Shown piece after piece: positions 38,001 through 46,575 of a stretch of DNA of 64,000 bases. Position 1 is the stretch's first letter, and the number at the start of each line of letters is the position of its first letter. The DNA is from Campylobacterales bacterium (GTDB taxonomy: Bacteria > Campylobacterota > Campylobacteria > Campylobacterales > Sulfurospirillaceae), in the NCBI GenBank assembly GCA_016930915.1, contig JAFGFU010000001.1, positions 1 through 64,000 on the forward strand, written 5' to 3'. Both the position numbers and the translations under genes were made by a program. The notes under the pieces were generated by a model. It saw only the letters and a list, made by a program, of their open reading frames with translations. It was not told where the DNA came from and made no database searches.

Positions 38001-39467
38001 CAGCTTATTTTTGATATGAAGCAGATTAATCCTGATGCAATTATTACGGTGAAATTGGTTTCCACAGCAGGTGTTGGAACGATTGCTGCGGGTGTGGCAA
38101 AAGCGTATGCGGATAAAATTATTATCTCAGGAGGCGATGGTGGTACGGGTGCAGCGCCACTGACATCCATTAAATTTGCAGGAAATCCGTGGGAATTGGG
38201 TCTTAGTGAAGCACACAATGCACTCAAAGCAAACCATTTGCGTGATAGTGTTCATTTACAAACCGATGGGGGTTTAAAAACAGGACTTGATGTTATCAAG
38301 GCTGCTTTATTGGGGGCAGAGAGTTATGCTTTTGGAACACTCTCTTTGACGATCATTGGCTGTAAAGTGCTTCGTGTGTGTCATCTCAATCGCTGTTCTG
38401 TAGGTGTGGCAACGCAAGATGAGAAACTGCGTGAACACTTTGTTGGTACGGTGGATAAATTGGTGAATTTCTTCACTTTGTTAGCCGAAGATGTGAGAGA
38501 GATTTTGGCACATTTAGGGTACGAGCGTTTGGAAGATATTATTGGGCGCAGTGACCTTTTAAGCGTCATTGATCATGAGTTTGCAAAAAAATTCGATTTT
38601 TCATCCGTCTTGATGCGACTCGAAGGCCCAAACACGCACAATGGCAAAGCGAATGAGCCGTTTGATAAAAACGAATTCGAGAAAGAGATTTTAAAAGAGG
38701 TTTACAAAGTTATTGAAAATCCTGATGAAAAAATGGTTTTACACAAATCAATTTGCAATACAAACCGTAGTTTTGGAACACTTATCAGCGGTGAAATTGC
38801 GAAATATTATGGCAACAAAGGGCTAAAAGATGAGAGCATTGTCTTTAGACTCAATGGGGTTGCAGGACAATCTTTGGGGGCTTTTTTAGCCAATGGTATA
38901 AGTATTAACCTCAAAGGTACCGCCAATGATTATGTGGGTAAAGGCATGAACGGTGGAAAAATCGTCATTGCACCAAAATACCAAGGCAGAGGTTACTCGT
39001 GTGCGGGCAATACCTGTTTGTATGGCGCAACGGGGGGAAAACTTTTTGTTGCGGGCAATGTGGGTGAGCGTTTTTGTGTGCGTAACTCAGGGGCAACCGC
39101 TGTAGTTGAAGGAACGGGTGATCATGCGTGTGAGTATATGACAGGCGGTGTGGTTGCTATCTTAGGCAGTACGGGTGTGAATTTTGGTGCGGGTATGACA
39201 GGCGGTGTAGCGTTTATCTACGATGAAAACCGTGATTTTATTGACAAACTCAACCAAGAGTTGGTTGTGGCAGAGCGCATTGATACCGATGATATGGACG
39301 AAGCACGTCACTTCTTAAAACGCCTCCTTCGAACGCACGTCAATGAGACGGTGAGTTTCAAAGCCACTCATATTTTAGAGAATTTCCGTGATGTTTTAAG
39401 AGATTTTTGGATGGTACGTCCTAAAGATATGACCAATGTACCACTCAACCCAGCGCAAGGAGACTAA
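35043..39467 (+). CDS. gltB: Glutamate synthase (NADPH) large subunit
   Basis: 1474 aa. Glutaminase domain with the N-terminal nucleophile Cys 11 (DNCGFGLIAN) after a short propeptide; central domain; FMN synthase domain (GEGGEAPERL, PGEGGQLPGHKV, ISGGDGGTGAAPL); a 3Fe-4S site C1107-x5-C1113-x4-C1118 in CKVLRVCHLNRC; and the C-terminal GXGXG beta-helix (GKGMNGGKIVIAP, GATGGKLFVAG). It transfers the amide of glutamine to 2-oxoglutarate, making two glutamates. The 4.4-kb gene contains no copy of the iterated palindrome. gltD follows after 1 nt. Confidence 0.97.
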   Translation: MDLITGFKDNCGFGLIANIKNIPTHENVEDAITALERMMHRGAIAADGKSGDGSGLLFSMPTEFMKNEAKKLGVDLPKQFAVAMIFLQNDEQKQIFEETCEQNDLKVLLYRDVPVKTKALGKLALDSLPKIVQAFVTSSSLVATKRFEALLYLTRKMVEKKLAQASDFYIASFSSKVISYKGLVMPTYIKTFFPDLSDKAFKATFALFHQRFSTNTLPKWKLAQPFRTLAHNGEINSISANRFYTQVRSESIKSSVFTQEELQQLYPLTNADVSDSASLDNMFEFMLINGFDFFKAIRSLIPVPWQNAPHMDAELRAFYEYSSINFEPWDGPAAISLTDGRYIACVLDRNGLRPAKYIITKDDRILISSEYGVLDIEEDNIIERGRLQSGQMIGLDLKFGKIMKDDDINDYIKSSNTYTEWLNKGLVYLQEFVDIPFSKTTDYVREHLEIEQRYFNITQEVKNMVLEPMMKDGKEGVGSMGDDTPMAAFSQTQRNFSDYFKQKFAQVTNPPIDPIREKVVMSLNTNFGIIRNILEEGEEHALCIKTISPLLMQEKYEIIDSFGDASKPRYKEEYKNRYFSTLFEDNLKGSLEDLVYDIVQAVKEEGVRIVFLDDRGMSEKQKPMPMTMVIGRVNQVLLDEEVRSLVSIVAISGEALDAHSCATMVGFGASAIYPYLLYATVLDECKKSEMSAYETKTKLKNVSHAINQGLLKIMSKMGIATIASYRNSALFDVLGLSGEIVKECFNGAISMIPGLGYSDIEERLASNHAKAYDLNINKKLFPLEIGGFYKYIEGQEFHDYHPYIVHAIHKAVVTAEKKDFAEFTKMVNNRGFKMIRDFFELKSDREPIALEKVESKEAIFKRFATAAMSLGSISPEAHEALGEAMNKIGGMSNSGEGGEAPERLKTHKNSKIKQIASGRFGVTPEYLRSATEIQIKVAQGAKPGEGGQLPGHKVTPLIASLRYTIPGVTLISPPPHHDIYSIEDLAQLIFDMKQINPDAIITVKLVSTAGVGTIAAGVAKAYADKIIISGGDGGTGAAPLTSIKFAGNPWELGLSEAHNALKANHLRDSVHLQTDGGLKTGLDVIKAALLGAESYAFGTLSLTIIGCKVLRVCHLNRCSVGVATQDEKLREHFVGTVDKLVNFFTLLAEDVREILAHLGYERLEDIIGRSDLLSVIDHEFAKKFDFSSVLMRLEGPNTHNGKANEPFDKNEFEKEILKEVYKVIENPDEKMVLHKSICNTNRSFGTLISGEIAKYYGNKGLKDESIVFRLNGVAGQSLGAFLANGISINLKGTANDYVGKGMNGGKIVIAPKYQGRGYSCAGNTCLYGATGGKLFVAGNVGERFCVRNSGATAVVEGTGDHACEYMTGGVVAILGSTGVNFGAGMTGGVAFIYDENRDFIDKLNQELVVAERIDTDDMDEARHFLKRLLRTHVNETVSFKATHILENFRDVLRDFWMVRPKDMTNVPLNPAQGD

Positions 39468-39468
39468 G

Positions 39469-40851
39469 ATGCAAAATTTTATCAATGAAGAGAGAATTGA
39501 GCCACGAAAGCGCTCAACCAGTGATAGGGTCAGAGATTTTAAAGAGATTTATGAAGTGATGGGTCGAGAGGATGCAAGGGAGCAGGCAGATCGTTGTGTG
39601 CAATGTGGCGATCCTTTTTGCCATAGCAAATGTCCTTTGCACAACTACATTCCTTTTTGGCTTAAAGCGACCAGTGGTTTAAAGAGAGAGTTGGCGTTTA
39701 ACCTCTCCAATGAGACCAACCCTTTTCCTGAAATTACAGGGCGTATTTGTCCTCAAGATAGGCTCTGCGAGGGGGATTGTACGCTTAATGACGGGTATGG
39801 CGCAATTACGATTGGCTCTATTGAGACGTTTATCTCTGAAGATGGATTTAAGCGAGGATTAAAACCCTCCTTCCCAGGGATTACAACCAAGAAAAAAGTA
39901 GCGGTTATTGGTGCGGGACCTGCAGGGTTGGCGTGTGCAACCTATTTACTTCGTGCGGGCATTGCGGTGAGTTTGTATGACAAGCAAAACAGAGCGGGTG
40001 GACTTTTAACCTATGGAATTCCTGGGTTTAAACTCGATAAAGAGGTGGTGGCACGTCGTGTGAAGTGGCTTGAAGAAGCGGGTCTTTCTTTACATGTAAA
40101 CACGCATGTAGGCAAAGAACTTAGTTTTGATGAGGTCGCACATAGCCATGATGCTATCTTCTTAGGCATTGGTGCGGAGAGTCCACGAAAAGCCAATATC
40201 GCCAATGAAAATGCTGAGGGTGTTTTTCTTGCCATTGACTTTTTACGCTCTATTCAGAAAAAACTTTTCAATGAAGCCTATGATAAAAAGTTTGAAGTCA
40301 AGGGCAAAAATGTTGTGGTCATTGGTGGTGGCGATACGGCGATGGATTGTCTTAGAACCTCTATTCGTGAGGGTGCAAAGAGCGTGACCTGTTTGTATCG
40401 AAGAGATAAATACAATATGCCAGGCAGTAAAAAAGAGTTTAAAAATGCTATTGAAGAGGGCGCAGAGTTCGTTTATAACGTGACACCTAAAGAGATTTTA
40501 GTCAATTCTGAGGGCGCTGTGGTTGGCATTGATATGCATAAAACGATTTTGGGTGCGAAAGATGCGAGTTGCCGTCAGTGCGTGGAAATTGTCAAAGGTG
40601 GCGATTTTAGAGTGGATGCTGATGTGATTATTTTTGCTTTAGGCTTTAGCCCTTCTGTTCCGACATTTTTAGCTGAAAATGGTATTGAAGTAAATAAATC
40701 AGGTTGCATTGTCGTCAATCATGAGTATCAAACCACCAAATCAGGGGTTTATGCGGGGGGAGATTGTAAGCGAGGCTCAGACCTTGTTGTAACCGCAGCC
40801 AAAGAGGGCAAAGAAGCGGCGATGCATATCATTAAGAAACTGCTCGGCTAA
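39469..40851 (+). CDS. gltD: Glutamate synthase small subunit
   Basis: ATG 39469 follows GGAG and gives 460 aa; an upstream in-frame ATG lies inside gltB. The N-terminal cluster-binding region has CVQCGDPFCHSKCPLHNYIPFW-type cysteines (about 43-54) and RICPQDRLCEGDC. FAD is bound by VIGAGPAGLACATYL and NADPH by VVIGGGDTAMDCLRTS; AGGDCKRG closes the FAD site. It feeds electrons from NADPH to GltB. A TTACATGTAA copy (40090) is read LHVN. Confidence 0.96.
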   Translation: MQNFINEERIEPRKRSTSDRVRDFKEIYEVMGREDAREQADRCVQCGDPFCHSKCPLHNYIPFWLKATSGLKRELAFNLSNETNPFPEITGRICPQDRLCEGDCTLNDGYGAITIGSIETFISEDGFKRGLKPSFPGITTKKKVAVIGAGPAGLACATYLLRAGIAVSLYDKQNRAGGLLTYGIPGFKLDKEVVARRVKWLEEAGLSLHVNTHVGKELSFDEVAHSHDAIFLGIGAESPRKANIANENAEGVFLAIDFLRSIQKKLFNEAYDKKFEVKGKNVVVIGGGDTAMDCLRTSIREGAKSVTCLYRRDKYNMPGSKKEFKNAIEEGAEFVYNVTPKEILVNSEGAVVGIDMHKTILGAKDASCRQCVEIVKGGDFRVDADVIIFALGFSPSVPTFLAENGIEVNKSGCIVVNHEYQTTKSGVYAGGDCKRGSDLVVTAAKEGKEAAMHIIKKLLG

Positions 40852-41576
40852 TGAATTTTATTGAGGCAGTTTTACGTGCCAATGAAGAGCTCTATACCCT
40901 TTTACATGTAAAGGGTTTAGAGGCATCACACCATGAAGCATTTGACGTAGGTGCGGGAGGTGATCGAAGTGCGGGGATTGATTTGGAGGCGGAGAGGATT
41001 TTTATCAAATATCTTTTGCCTTTTGGAGAGATTCTCTCCGAAGAGAGTGGGGTGATTGAAAACCCCGCTACTTCTGCTCGTATTGTGCTCGATCCTATTG
41101 ATGGTAGTGAAAACCTACTCTCACATTTACCTTATTATGGCACCTCCGTGGCTTATTTTGAAGCAGGAAAATGCACCCAAGCTGTCATTGTAAATTTAGC
41201 CAATGGGGATGTTTTTATGAAAGATGAAAAGGGGTTAAGGCAAGGCAAAATCGGCTCAGATACCTTTTTACATGTAAGAAAAAACAGTTTTTCAAAAGTG
41301 GGTATTTTTGAGCGTTCGTACGCTTCCAATCATGTGCATCAAACGCTTTTTACTGCAGGAATAAAATACCGCTCTCCAGGTGCCTTTGCTCTCTCTTTAG
41401 CGTACGCACATGAGGTTTCATTTGTCCTTTATGTGGGGAAAATACGTTCTTATGATATTGAAGCGGGACTGTTTATGTGTGAGGATTTATACACCTTCCG
41501 TGAGGGTGAGATTTTCCTCGTAAGTAAAGATAAGGAAATTTTCGATAAAATGATAGGCTTATTTAAAAGCGATTAG
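40851..41576 (+). CDS. Inositol-monophosphatase-family phosphatase
   Basis: 241 aa. Metal and substrate motifs are EILSEESGV (about 59-67), LDPIDGSENLLS (about 80-91) and late YDIEAGLFMCED. The Mg-dependent family acts on sugar or inositol phosphates, fructose-1,6-bisphosphate or 3'-phosphoadenosine 5'-phosphate; sequence does not decide. The position beside gltD and accD matches Campylobacter relatives. It overlaps the gltD stop by one base. Two exact palindrome copies (40902, LHVK; 41268, LHVR) are in one 726-bp gene, a high density. Confidence 0.85.
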   Translation: MNFIEAVLRANEELYTLLHVKGLEASHHEAFDVGAGGDRSAGIDLEAERIFIKYLLPFGEILSEESGVIENPATSARIVLDPIDGSENLLSHLPYYGTSVAYFEAGKCTQAVIVNLANGDVFMKDEKGLRQGKIGSDTFLHVRKNSFSKVGIFERSYASNHVHQTLFTAGIKYRSPGAFALSLAYAHEVSFVLYVGKIRSYDIEAGLFMCEDLYTFREGEIFLVSKDKEIFDKMIGLFKSD

Positions 41577-41597
41577 CTTTACACGAGGATAAAACCT

Positions 41598-42476
41598 ATG
41601 CGATTTGCAGAAATTTTCAGTAGCATCCGAAAAATGCAATCTACTCCAAGCGAAGCCCCAAGCCATTGGGTGAAGTGTGGTGCTTGCCAATCTTTGATGT
41701 ATTATAAAGAAATTGAACAGTGTTTAAATGTCTGCCCAAAGTGTGGTTTTCATATGCGTATCTCTGCCAAACAACGTATCGAACAGCTCTGTGATGAAAA
41801 CAGTTTTGTTGAATTTGATGCCAATTTAGCGCCTATTGATCCCCTTAAATTTGTCGACAAAAAATCCTATAAAAAACGTATTGAAGAAGCACAAGAGAAG
41901 ACAGGAAAAAACTCCTCCGTGGTCTGTGGCTCATGTAAAATTAACGATGTTAGTGTTCAACTCGTGGTCTTTGACTTTGCCTTTATGGGTGGAAGTTTAG
42001 GTTCTGTTGAAGGGGAAAAAATCGTACGAGCCATTAACCGTGCCATTGCCAATAAAGAGGGTTTAATTATTATTAGTGCGAGTGGTGGGGCACGTATGCA
42101 AGAGAGTACATTTTCTTTGCTTCAAATGTCAAAAACATCTGCAGCACTTACTAAATTTGCCGATGCAAAATTGCCGTATATCTCTATTTTAACCGATCCA
42201 ACGATGGGTGGTGTTAGTGCCTCTTTTGCTTTTTTGGGTGATATTATTATGGCAGAGCCTGGTGCATTGGTTGGATTTGCAGGGCAAAGGGTTATTAAAC
42301 AAACCATTGGGGCTGATTTACCAGAGGGTTTTCAAAGGGCAGAATTTTTGCTAGACCATGGTTTAATTGATATGATTGTTAAGCGTACAGAAATGAAAAG
42401 TGTTTTATCCAATTTGTTAAAACTTTTGGGTGAGCATTGTCATAAAGATGCATTTGAGCTTAAACTCAAAGCATGA
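41598..42476 (+). CDS. accD: Acetyl-CoA carboxylase carboxyltransferase subunit beta
   Basis: 292 aa. An N-terminal zinc ribbon (CGACQSLMYY, then CPKCGF) precedes the carboxyltransferase crotonase fold with GGSLGSVEGEKI, SASGGARMQES, LTDPTMGGVSASFA and GALVGFAGQRVI. It carries the carboxyl transfer from biotin to acetyl-CoA, with AccA encoded elsewhere. Together with FabD in this window it supplies malonyl units for fatty acids. Its last codons overlap rlmH by 4 nt. Confidence 0.96.
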   Translation: MRFAEIFSSIRKMQSTPSEAPSHWVKCGACQSLMYYKEIEQCLNVCPKCGFHMRISAKQRIEQLCDENSFVEFDANLAPIDPLKFVDKKSYKKRIEEAQEKTGKNSSVVCGSCKINDVSVQLVVFDFAFMGGSLGSVEGEKIVRAINRAIANKEGLIIISASGGARMQESTFSLLQMSKTSAALTKFADAKLPYISILTDPTMGGVSASFAFLGDIIMAEPGALVGFAGQRVIKQTIGADLPEGFQRAEFLLDHGLIDMIVKRTEMKSVLSNLLKLLGEHCHKDAFELKLKA

Positions 42477-42928
42477 ATGTAAATGTTTTTACAATTGAAA
42501 AAAGTAGCGATAAATCTTTAGATACTATCGCAAATGAATATACAAAAATGATCTCTCGCTTTGCTAAAGTAGAAGAGATCAAGATCTTTAATAAGCATAT
42601 TGCCTCTGCACAAATGATAGGTGCTAAAGAAGCGAAAGCTTCGTATACAAAAGCGTATGAGCCTTTTTTAAAAGGCTATAATGTAGCGCTTGATGTACAA
42701 GGTGAAACATTAAGCAGTGAGCAATTTAGTACTATTTTTAATCAAGATATAACGGTTAACTTTTTTATTGGAGGTGCTTTTGGCTTTGAAGAGGCTTTTT
42801 TAGGCAGAACTCAAAAGATTATAAGTTTAAGTAGATTAACATATGCGCACAAAATCGCAAAGGTGGTTTTATTTGAACAGATTTATCGGGGATTGTGTAT
42901 AAAAAATAACCATCCCTATCACAAGTAG
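42473..42928 (+). CDS. rlmH: 23S rRNA (pseudouridine1915-N3)-methyltransferase RlmH
   Basis: 151 aa, an SPOUT methyltransferase. The signature is in the C-terminal half: FFIGGAFGFEE and SLSRLTYAHKIAKVVLFEQIYR ending in NHPYHK (quoted here in part), the usual RlmH tail. It methylates pseudouridine 1915 in helix 69 of 23S rRNA on the assembled ribosome. It overlaps accD by 4 nt. Confidence 0.93.
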   Translation: MNVNVFTIEKSSDKSLDTIANEYTKMISRFAKVEEIKIFNKHIASAQMIGAKEAKASYTKAYEPFLKGYNVALDVQGETLSSEQFSTIFNQDITVNFFIGGAFGFEEAFLGRTQKIISLSRLTYAHKIAKVVLFEQIYRGLCIKNNHPYHK

Positions 42929-42970
42929 TTATCTATAATGGTTTCAACATTTTCGTAAAGGAAACAGAGG

Positions 42971-43330
42971 ATGAGAGAGCACGAGCTAAAGCATTTTGAG
43001 GACATTCTAAAAGAAAGAAGAGTCCAAATTAAGAAAAATATTGAAGATTCAATGCGTGAAATAGAAGATTTAAAAGACAGTGAAGTAGGGGATGAAGCGG
43101 ATCATGCTTCTGTAAGTACGGATCGTATGATTGAACAGGCTATTAGTACGCAGCAAACGAAAGAGCTTAATGAGATTGAGTTTGCTCTGAATAAAATTCG
43201 CAATGGCTCTTATGGCATGTGTGAAATGTGTGAAGAGGATATTGGATTTCAACGACTTAAAGTAAAACCTCATGCAAGGTATTGTATTGTATGTCGTGAG
43301 ATTATCGAAAAATCAGCAAAAAATAAGTAA
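42971..43330 (+). CDS. dksA: RNA polymerase-binding transcription factor DksA
   Basis: 119 aa: coiled-coil N-terminal region, then a zinc finger CEMCEEDIGFQRLKVKPHAR with CIVC (C-x2-C-x17-C-x2-C, about 85-109). The acidic coiled-coil tip includes GDEADHAS. It binds the RNA polymerase secondary channel and works with ppGpp. The ribosome site AAAGGAAA lies before ATG 42971. Confidence 0.93.
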   Translation: MREHELKHFEDILKERRVQIKKNIEDSMREIEDLKDSEVGDEADHASVSTDRMIEQAISTQQTKELNEIEFALNKIRNGSYGMCEMCEEDIGFQRLKVKPHARYCIVCREIIEKSAKNK

Positions 43331-43350
43331 GACAACGTAGGGAGAACCAC

Positions 43351-44361
43351 ATGGGAATTAAACGCTATTTTCTAGTATCACTAATTTATATGTTAGCCAT
43401 TGGGCTGTATGTGTATAGTTTTAATGGAGAGGGGTATACTTTAGAGTTTTTTGGCTTATCGCTTACCCTTCCAGTAGCGTTTTGGATGGTTCTTCCTGTC
43501 TTTATTTTGGTGATTGCGTCTATTGGTCATTTGGTATTTTATAATTTTAAAGATTTTTTATACAAAAGAGCATGGAAGAAAGACAGTGAAGTTTTTCATG
43601 AAGCTGCGAAAAATCGTATATTGGGTGAAGAGGTTAATGCTTCTTATAAAACAGATGGTTTTAAATTTGCTGGTAAAATGCTTCAAGCTATGAAATTTGA
43701 TCCATCATTACCTTCTTCTTTTATTGAGGAAGATATTGCCAATGCCTCAGCAATAGCAGTAAGTGTTGCGAATGGTAATTATGAAGATTTAAAAAAATAT
43801 AAACTTTCTAAAGAGAATCCTTTGGTGCTTCAAAATACACTTAATCGATTGAAAGTTGAGCCTAAATACGCACTTGAAATTTTAAAAAATTGTAAAGAAC
43901 TTGAGGGTGAATTATGTAAAAAAGCGTACGATACACTCCTTGATTTTGCTAGTTTTAATGAAATCAAGCGTTACAATTTTCCTGTTGATAAACAAACATT
44001 TCGTCGTATGATGGAGCGTTATTTAAACTCTGATGATAGTTTTGATATGGATGTAAAATCTATTGAAGAGATGTTAGAGCAGCTCAATGCTGAGCGTACT
44101 GATTATCTTGAATTAGCACGTAAAATTAAAGGAAAACTTTCACCTGATTCTTTGATTGCCCTTTTTGAAAAAATGTACAATGCAAAAGGTATCCTTGCAG
44201 CGGATGCCTATTTGTATGTTCTTTATGATTTGCAGATGATTGACAAAATTCGTGAGATTTTACTTAACTCTGACCCTGAGGAATTTGTAAAATTTAGAAC
44301 ACTTCTCTTTTTAAGAGACAATGGTAAAAGTATAAACATCGACACATTTTTGAACATATGA
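43351..44361 (+). CDS. Conserved membrane-anchored hypothetical protein
   Basis: 336 aa. Two hydrophobic segments near the N terminus (about 6-24 and 37-69) are followed by a large, soluble, helix-rich domain with no motif I recognise. A gene of this type sits between dksA and dus in Campylobacter, so it is conserved in the phylum. The start has GGGAGAA upstream; the stop overlaps dus by 4 nt. The function is unknown. Confidence 0.75.
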   Translation: MGIKRYFLVSLIYMLAIGLYVYSFNGEGYTLEFFGLSLTLPVAFWMVLPVFILVIASIGHLVFYNFKDFLYKRAWKKDSEVFHEAAKNRILGEEVNASYKTDGFKFAGKMLQAMKFDPSLPSSFIEEDIANASAIAVSVANGNYEDLKKYKLSKENPLVLQNTLNRLKVEPKYALEILKNCKELEGELCKKAYDTLLDFASFNEIKRYNFPVDKQTFRRMMERYLNSDDSFDMDVKSIEEMLEQLNAERTDYLELARKIKGKLSPDSLIALFEKMYNAKGILAADAYLYVLYDLQMIDKIREILLNSDPEEFVKFRTLLFLRDNGKSINIDTFLNI

Positions 44362-45296
44362 ATCATGAGATAGACTTTGAGCGAGGCATTTTAGCCCTCG
44401 CGCCTCTTGCTGGTTTTACGGATCTTCCTTTTCGTTCTGTGGTTAAAAAATTTGGTGCAGATGTTACTTTTTCTGAAATGATTAGTGCCAATGCTCTGCG
44501 TTATGGTTCTGAAAAAACACTTAAGATGCTCACCAAATCTCCTCTTGAAACGCCTTATATTGTACAGATTGCTGGTTCTGATTTGGAATCAATCAAACAA
44601 GCCGTTTTGGTTTTAAATGACATTGAAGGTATTGATGGTATTGATTTAAACTGTGGTTGTCCTGTGCCTAAGATTATTGCACAAGAAGCAGGTTCTTCGT
44701 TGCTTTTAAATTTAGGACATATGCAAAAAATTATTGAGACCATTAAAACTTATTCTAATAAACGCTACACCAGTGCAAAAGTAAGGCTGGGTTTTAGTAC
44801 TAAAATTCCTGAAGAGATAGCCAAAGCATGTGAAAATGCTGGAGTGGATTTTATGAGTATGCATGGGCGAACACGTGCAGGTGCCTATAAAGCGGAAGTG
44901 GATTATCATGCAATTGCACGTGCAAGGGAAGCTGTTTCAATTCCTCTCATTGCTAATGGGGATATTACCAGCTATGAAAAAGCCTTACATGTAAAAGAAG
45001 TTACAGGTTGTAAGAGCCTTATGATTGGCAGAGGAGCTGTGGGTAATCCGTGGATTTTTTATCAGATAAAAAATGAACTAACACATGTTGAAAAAACAAA
45101 AATTTTGGAGATTGTATTAGAACATTATGATGCAATGGTTGACTTTTATGGCGAAAAAGGTGTTTCGATTTTTCGTAAACATTTACATACGTATTCTAAA
45201 GGATTTCGTGAAGCTTCTGAATTTCGAGATAAGATTAACCGAATTGAAGATAGAGTGTTCATGCGTGAAGCGATTGAAAGTTTTTTTGCTCAATAA
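44358..45296 (+). CDS. dus: tRNA-dihydrouridine synthase
   Basis: 312 aa, FMN-dependent TIM barrel. Family marks are LAPLAGFTDLPFR, the catalytic cysteine in LNCGCPVPKI (about 97-106), MHGRTRAG, LIANGDI and MIGRGAVGNPWIF. It reduces uridines in the D-loop of tRNA. DusB is the closest type, but the class is not certain. A TTACATGTAA copy (44985) is read LHVK. It ends tail-to-tail with a minus-strand gene, overlapping by 7 nt. Confidence 0.93.
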   Translation: MNHEIDFERGILALAPLAGFTDLPFRSVVKKFGADVTFSEMISANALRYGSEKTLKMLTKSPLETPYIVQIAGSDLESIKQAVLVLNDIEGIDGIDLNCGCPVPKIIAQEAGSSLLLNLGHMQKIIETIKTYSNKRYTSAKVRLGFSTKIPEEIAKACENAGVDFMSMHGRTRAGAYKAEVDYHAIARAREAVSIPLIANGDITSYEKALHVKEVTGCKSLMIGRGAVGNPWIFYQIKNELTHVEKTKILEIVLEHYDAMVDFYGEKGVSIFRKHLHTYSKGFREASEFRDKINRIEDRVFMREAIESFFAQ

Positions 45297-45643
45297 CCGT
45301 CATTAAAGCCTTGTGCTTTGTGTTTCTCTTTTTTATAGCCACCTTGATATTTTTCTTTTTCAAGAAGATTGGCCTCTTTGGTAAGGCGTTTATGGATCTC
45401 TTGCGGGTCATTTTCTTTATTAGCGATGCTCTGTGCGACAAGATTAGCATAGTTTTGAAGCGCATTGGTATAACGTGAATCTAAACTAATTGCTTCAACT
45501 TTTTGCAATGTTTTTAAACTTTTTTCTGCACGTTTGACAAAAAGATTATAATCAAAATTTTCATTTTTTAATGCGCTAATACAGCTTCCTAAGAATCGTT
45601 CAAGCGCACGAATATATTTAACTCTAGCTTCTTTATCTTTCAT
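45290..45643 (-). CDS. Conserved hypothetical protein, helix-rich
   Basis: 117 aa, highly charged (Lys/Glu), predicted helical, with no signal peptide or membrane segment. It overlaps the AEC transporter stop by 4 nt, so it is the last gene of the minus-strand run fliN-fliO-AEC. No domain recognised; a role cannot be assigned. Confidence 0.6.
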   Translation of the reverse strand: MKDKEARVKYIRALERFLGSCISALKNENFDYNLFVKRAEKSLKTLQKVEAISLDSRYTNALQNYANLVAQSIANKENDPQEIHKRLTKEANLLEKEKYQGGYKKEKHKAQGFNDGY

Positions 45644-46569
45644 GGCATACTTACAATACAGAGATGGTGAAGAAGGTTACTAACCAAAATAAAAAAAGGT
45701 ATAAAAACCAATGAAGTAAAAAAGACCATTGCTGTAACATCCAGTGGTTTACATTCATACAGTGCTGCTAAGTTAACATTTGTGACTGCTAAAGGAACAA
45801 TGAGTTCTATAAAAACAAGGGTGGCAAGCATGGGGTCTAAGTCTAAAATCCCATAAAGAATCCAACCAGCAATTAAAGGCGTTATAATAAACTTAATGAC
45901 GCTTACATGTAAAAGTAATTTATAGTTAATACTATGTAGTTTAATGTTGTACAAATACATTCCAAAAATAACCAATTGAATGACCATAGTACAATAAGCA
46001 CCCATTTGCAAAGGTGTTTGCATCGCAGGGTGAAGTTTTAATTCAAAAATATTCATAAACAGAGCTAAAAATGCAAACCAAATAACAGGGAGTTTTATAA
46101 TGTTAAGAAGCGATTGTTTAATACTACAATTTCCCCTAGAATAGAAGAAAACACCTAAGGTATAGACCACAAAAACATTGGTAATATTGATCATACTCAT
46201 GTAGATAATCGAAGCTTCACCAAAGAGTGCTATGCCTAAGGGAATGCCTAAATTGCCAGTGTTTCCAAGTACCACACAAATGGTAATAATGGATTTTTCT
46301 TTAATATCGTCTTTAAAAAAAAGATAGGCAATAACCGAGCTAATCAGAATACAAATAAAGGAGATAACAAGATACAAAAAAGGAGCGTGTAATAATTCTA
46401 AGCTAATGGGTTTAGTAGAAAGCCCCCAAAAAGAGAGCATAGGCTGTAAAAAGTAGATGGACATCAAAATCATGCCCTTCTCATTCATCTCCTCTTTAAG
46501 CATTCTTTTTGCCATAAATCCTAAGAAAATAAAGGCATAAATAGACAAAATAGAAATGGCAATATTCAT
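45640..46569 (-). CDS. AEC-family permease (auxin efflux carrier type)
   Basis: 309 aa with about ten hydrophobic segments in two halves, the AEC/BASS-like plan. Typical stretches are VVLGNTGNLGIPLG and the late LAVTNVNLAALY. Bacterial members export or exchange organic acids such as malonate or malate; the substrate here is unknown. It follows fliO after 6 nt, although it has no evident flagellar role. A TTACATGTAA copy (45903) is read LHVS. Confidence 0.85.
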   Translation of the reverse strand: MNIAISILSIYAFIFLGFMAKRMLKEEMNEKGMILMSIYFLQPMLSFWGLSTKPISLELLHAPFLYLVISFICILISSVIAYLFFKDDIKEKSIITICVVLGNTGNLGIPLGIALFGEASIIYMSMINITNVFVVYTLGVFFYSRGNCSIKQSLLNIIKLPVIWFAFLALFMNIFELKLHPAMQTPLQMGAYCTMVIQLVIFGMYLYNIKLHSINYKLLLHVSVIKFIITPLIAGWILYGILDLDPMLATLVFIELIVPLAVTNVNLAALYECKPLDVTAMVFFTSLVFIPFFILVSNLLHHLCIVSMP

Positions 46570-46575
46570 AAGTAT

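Noticed and set aside
37466-38227. Minus-strand open frames within gltB
   Set aside because: They are shadows of the strongly coding plus strand, with no start signals or recognisable domains.
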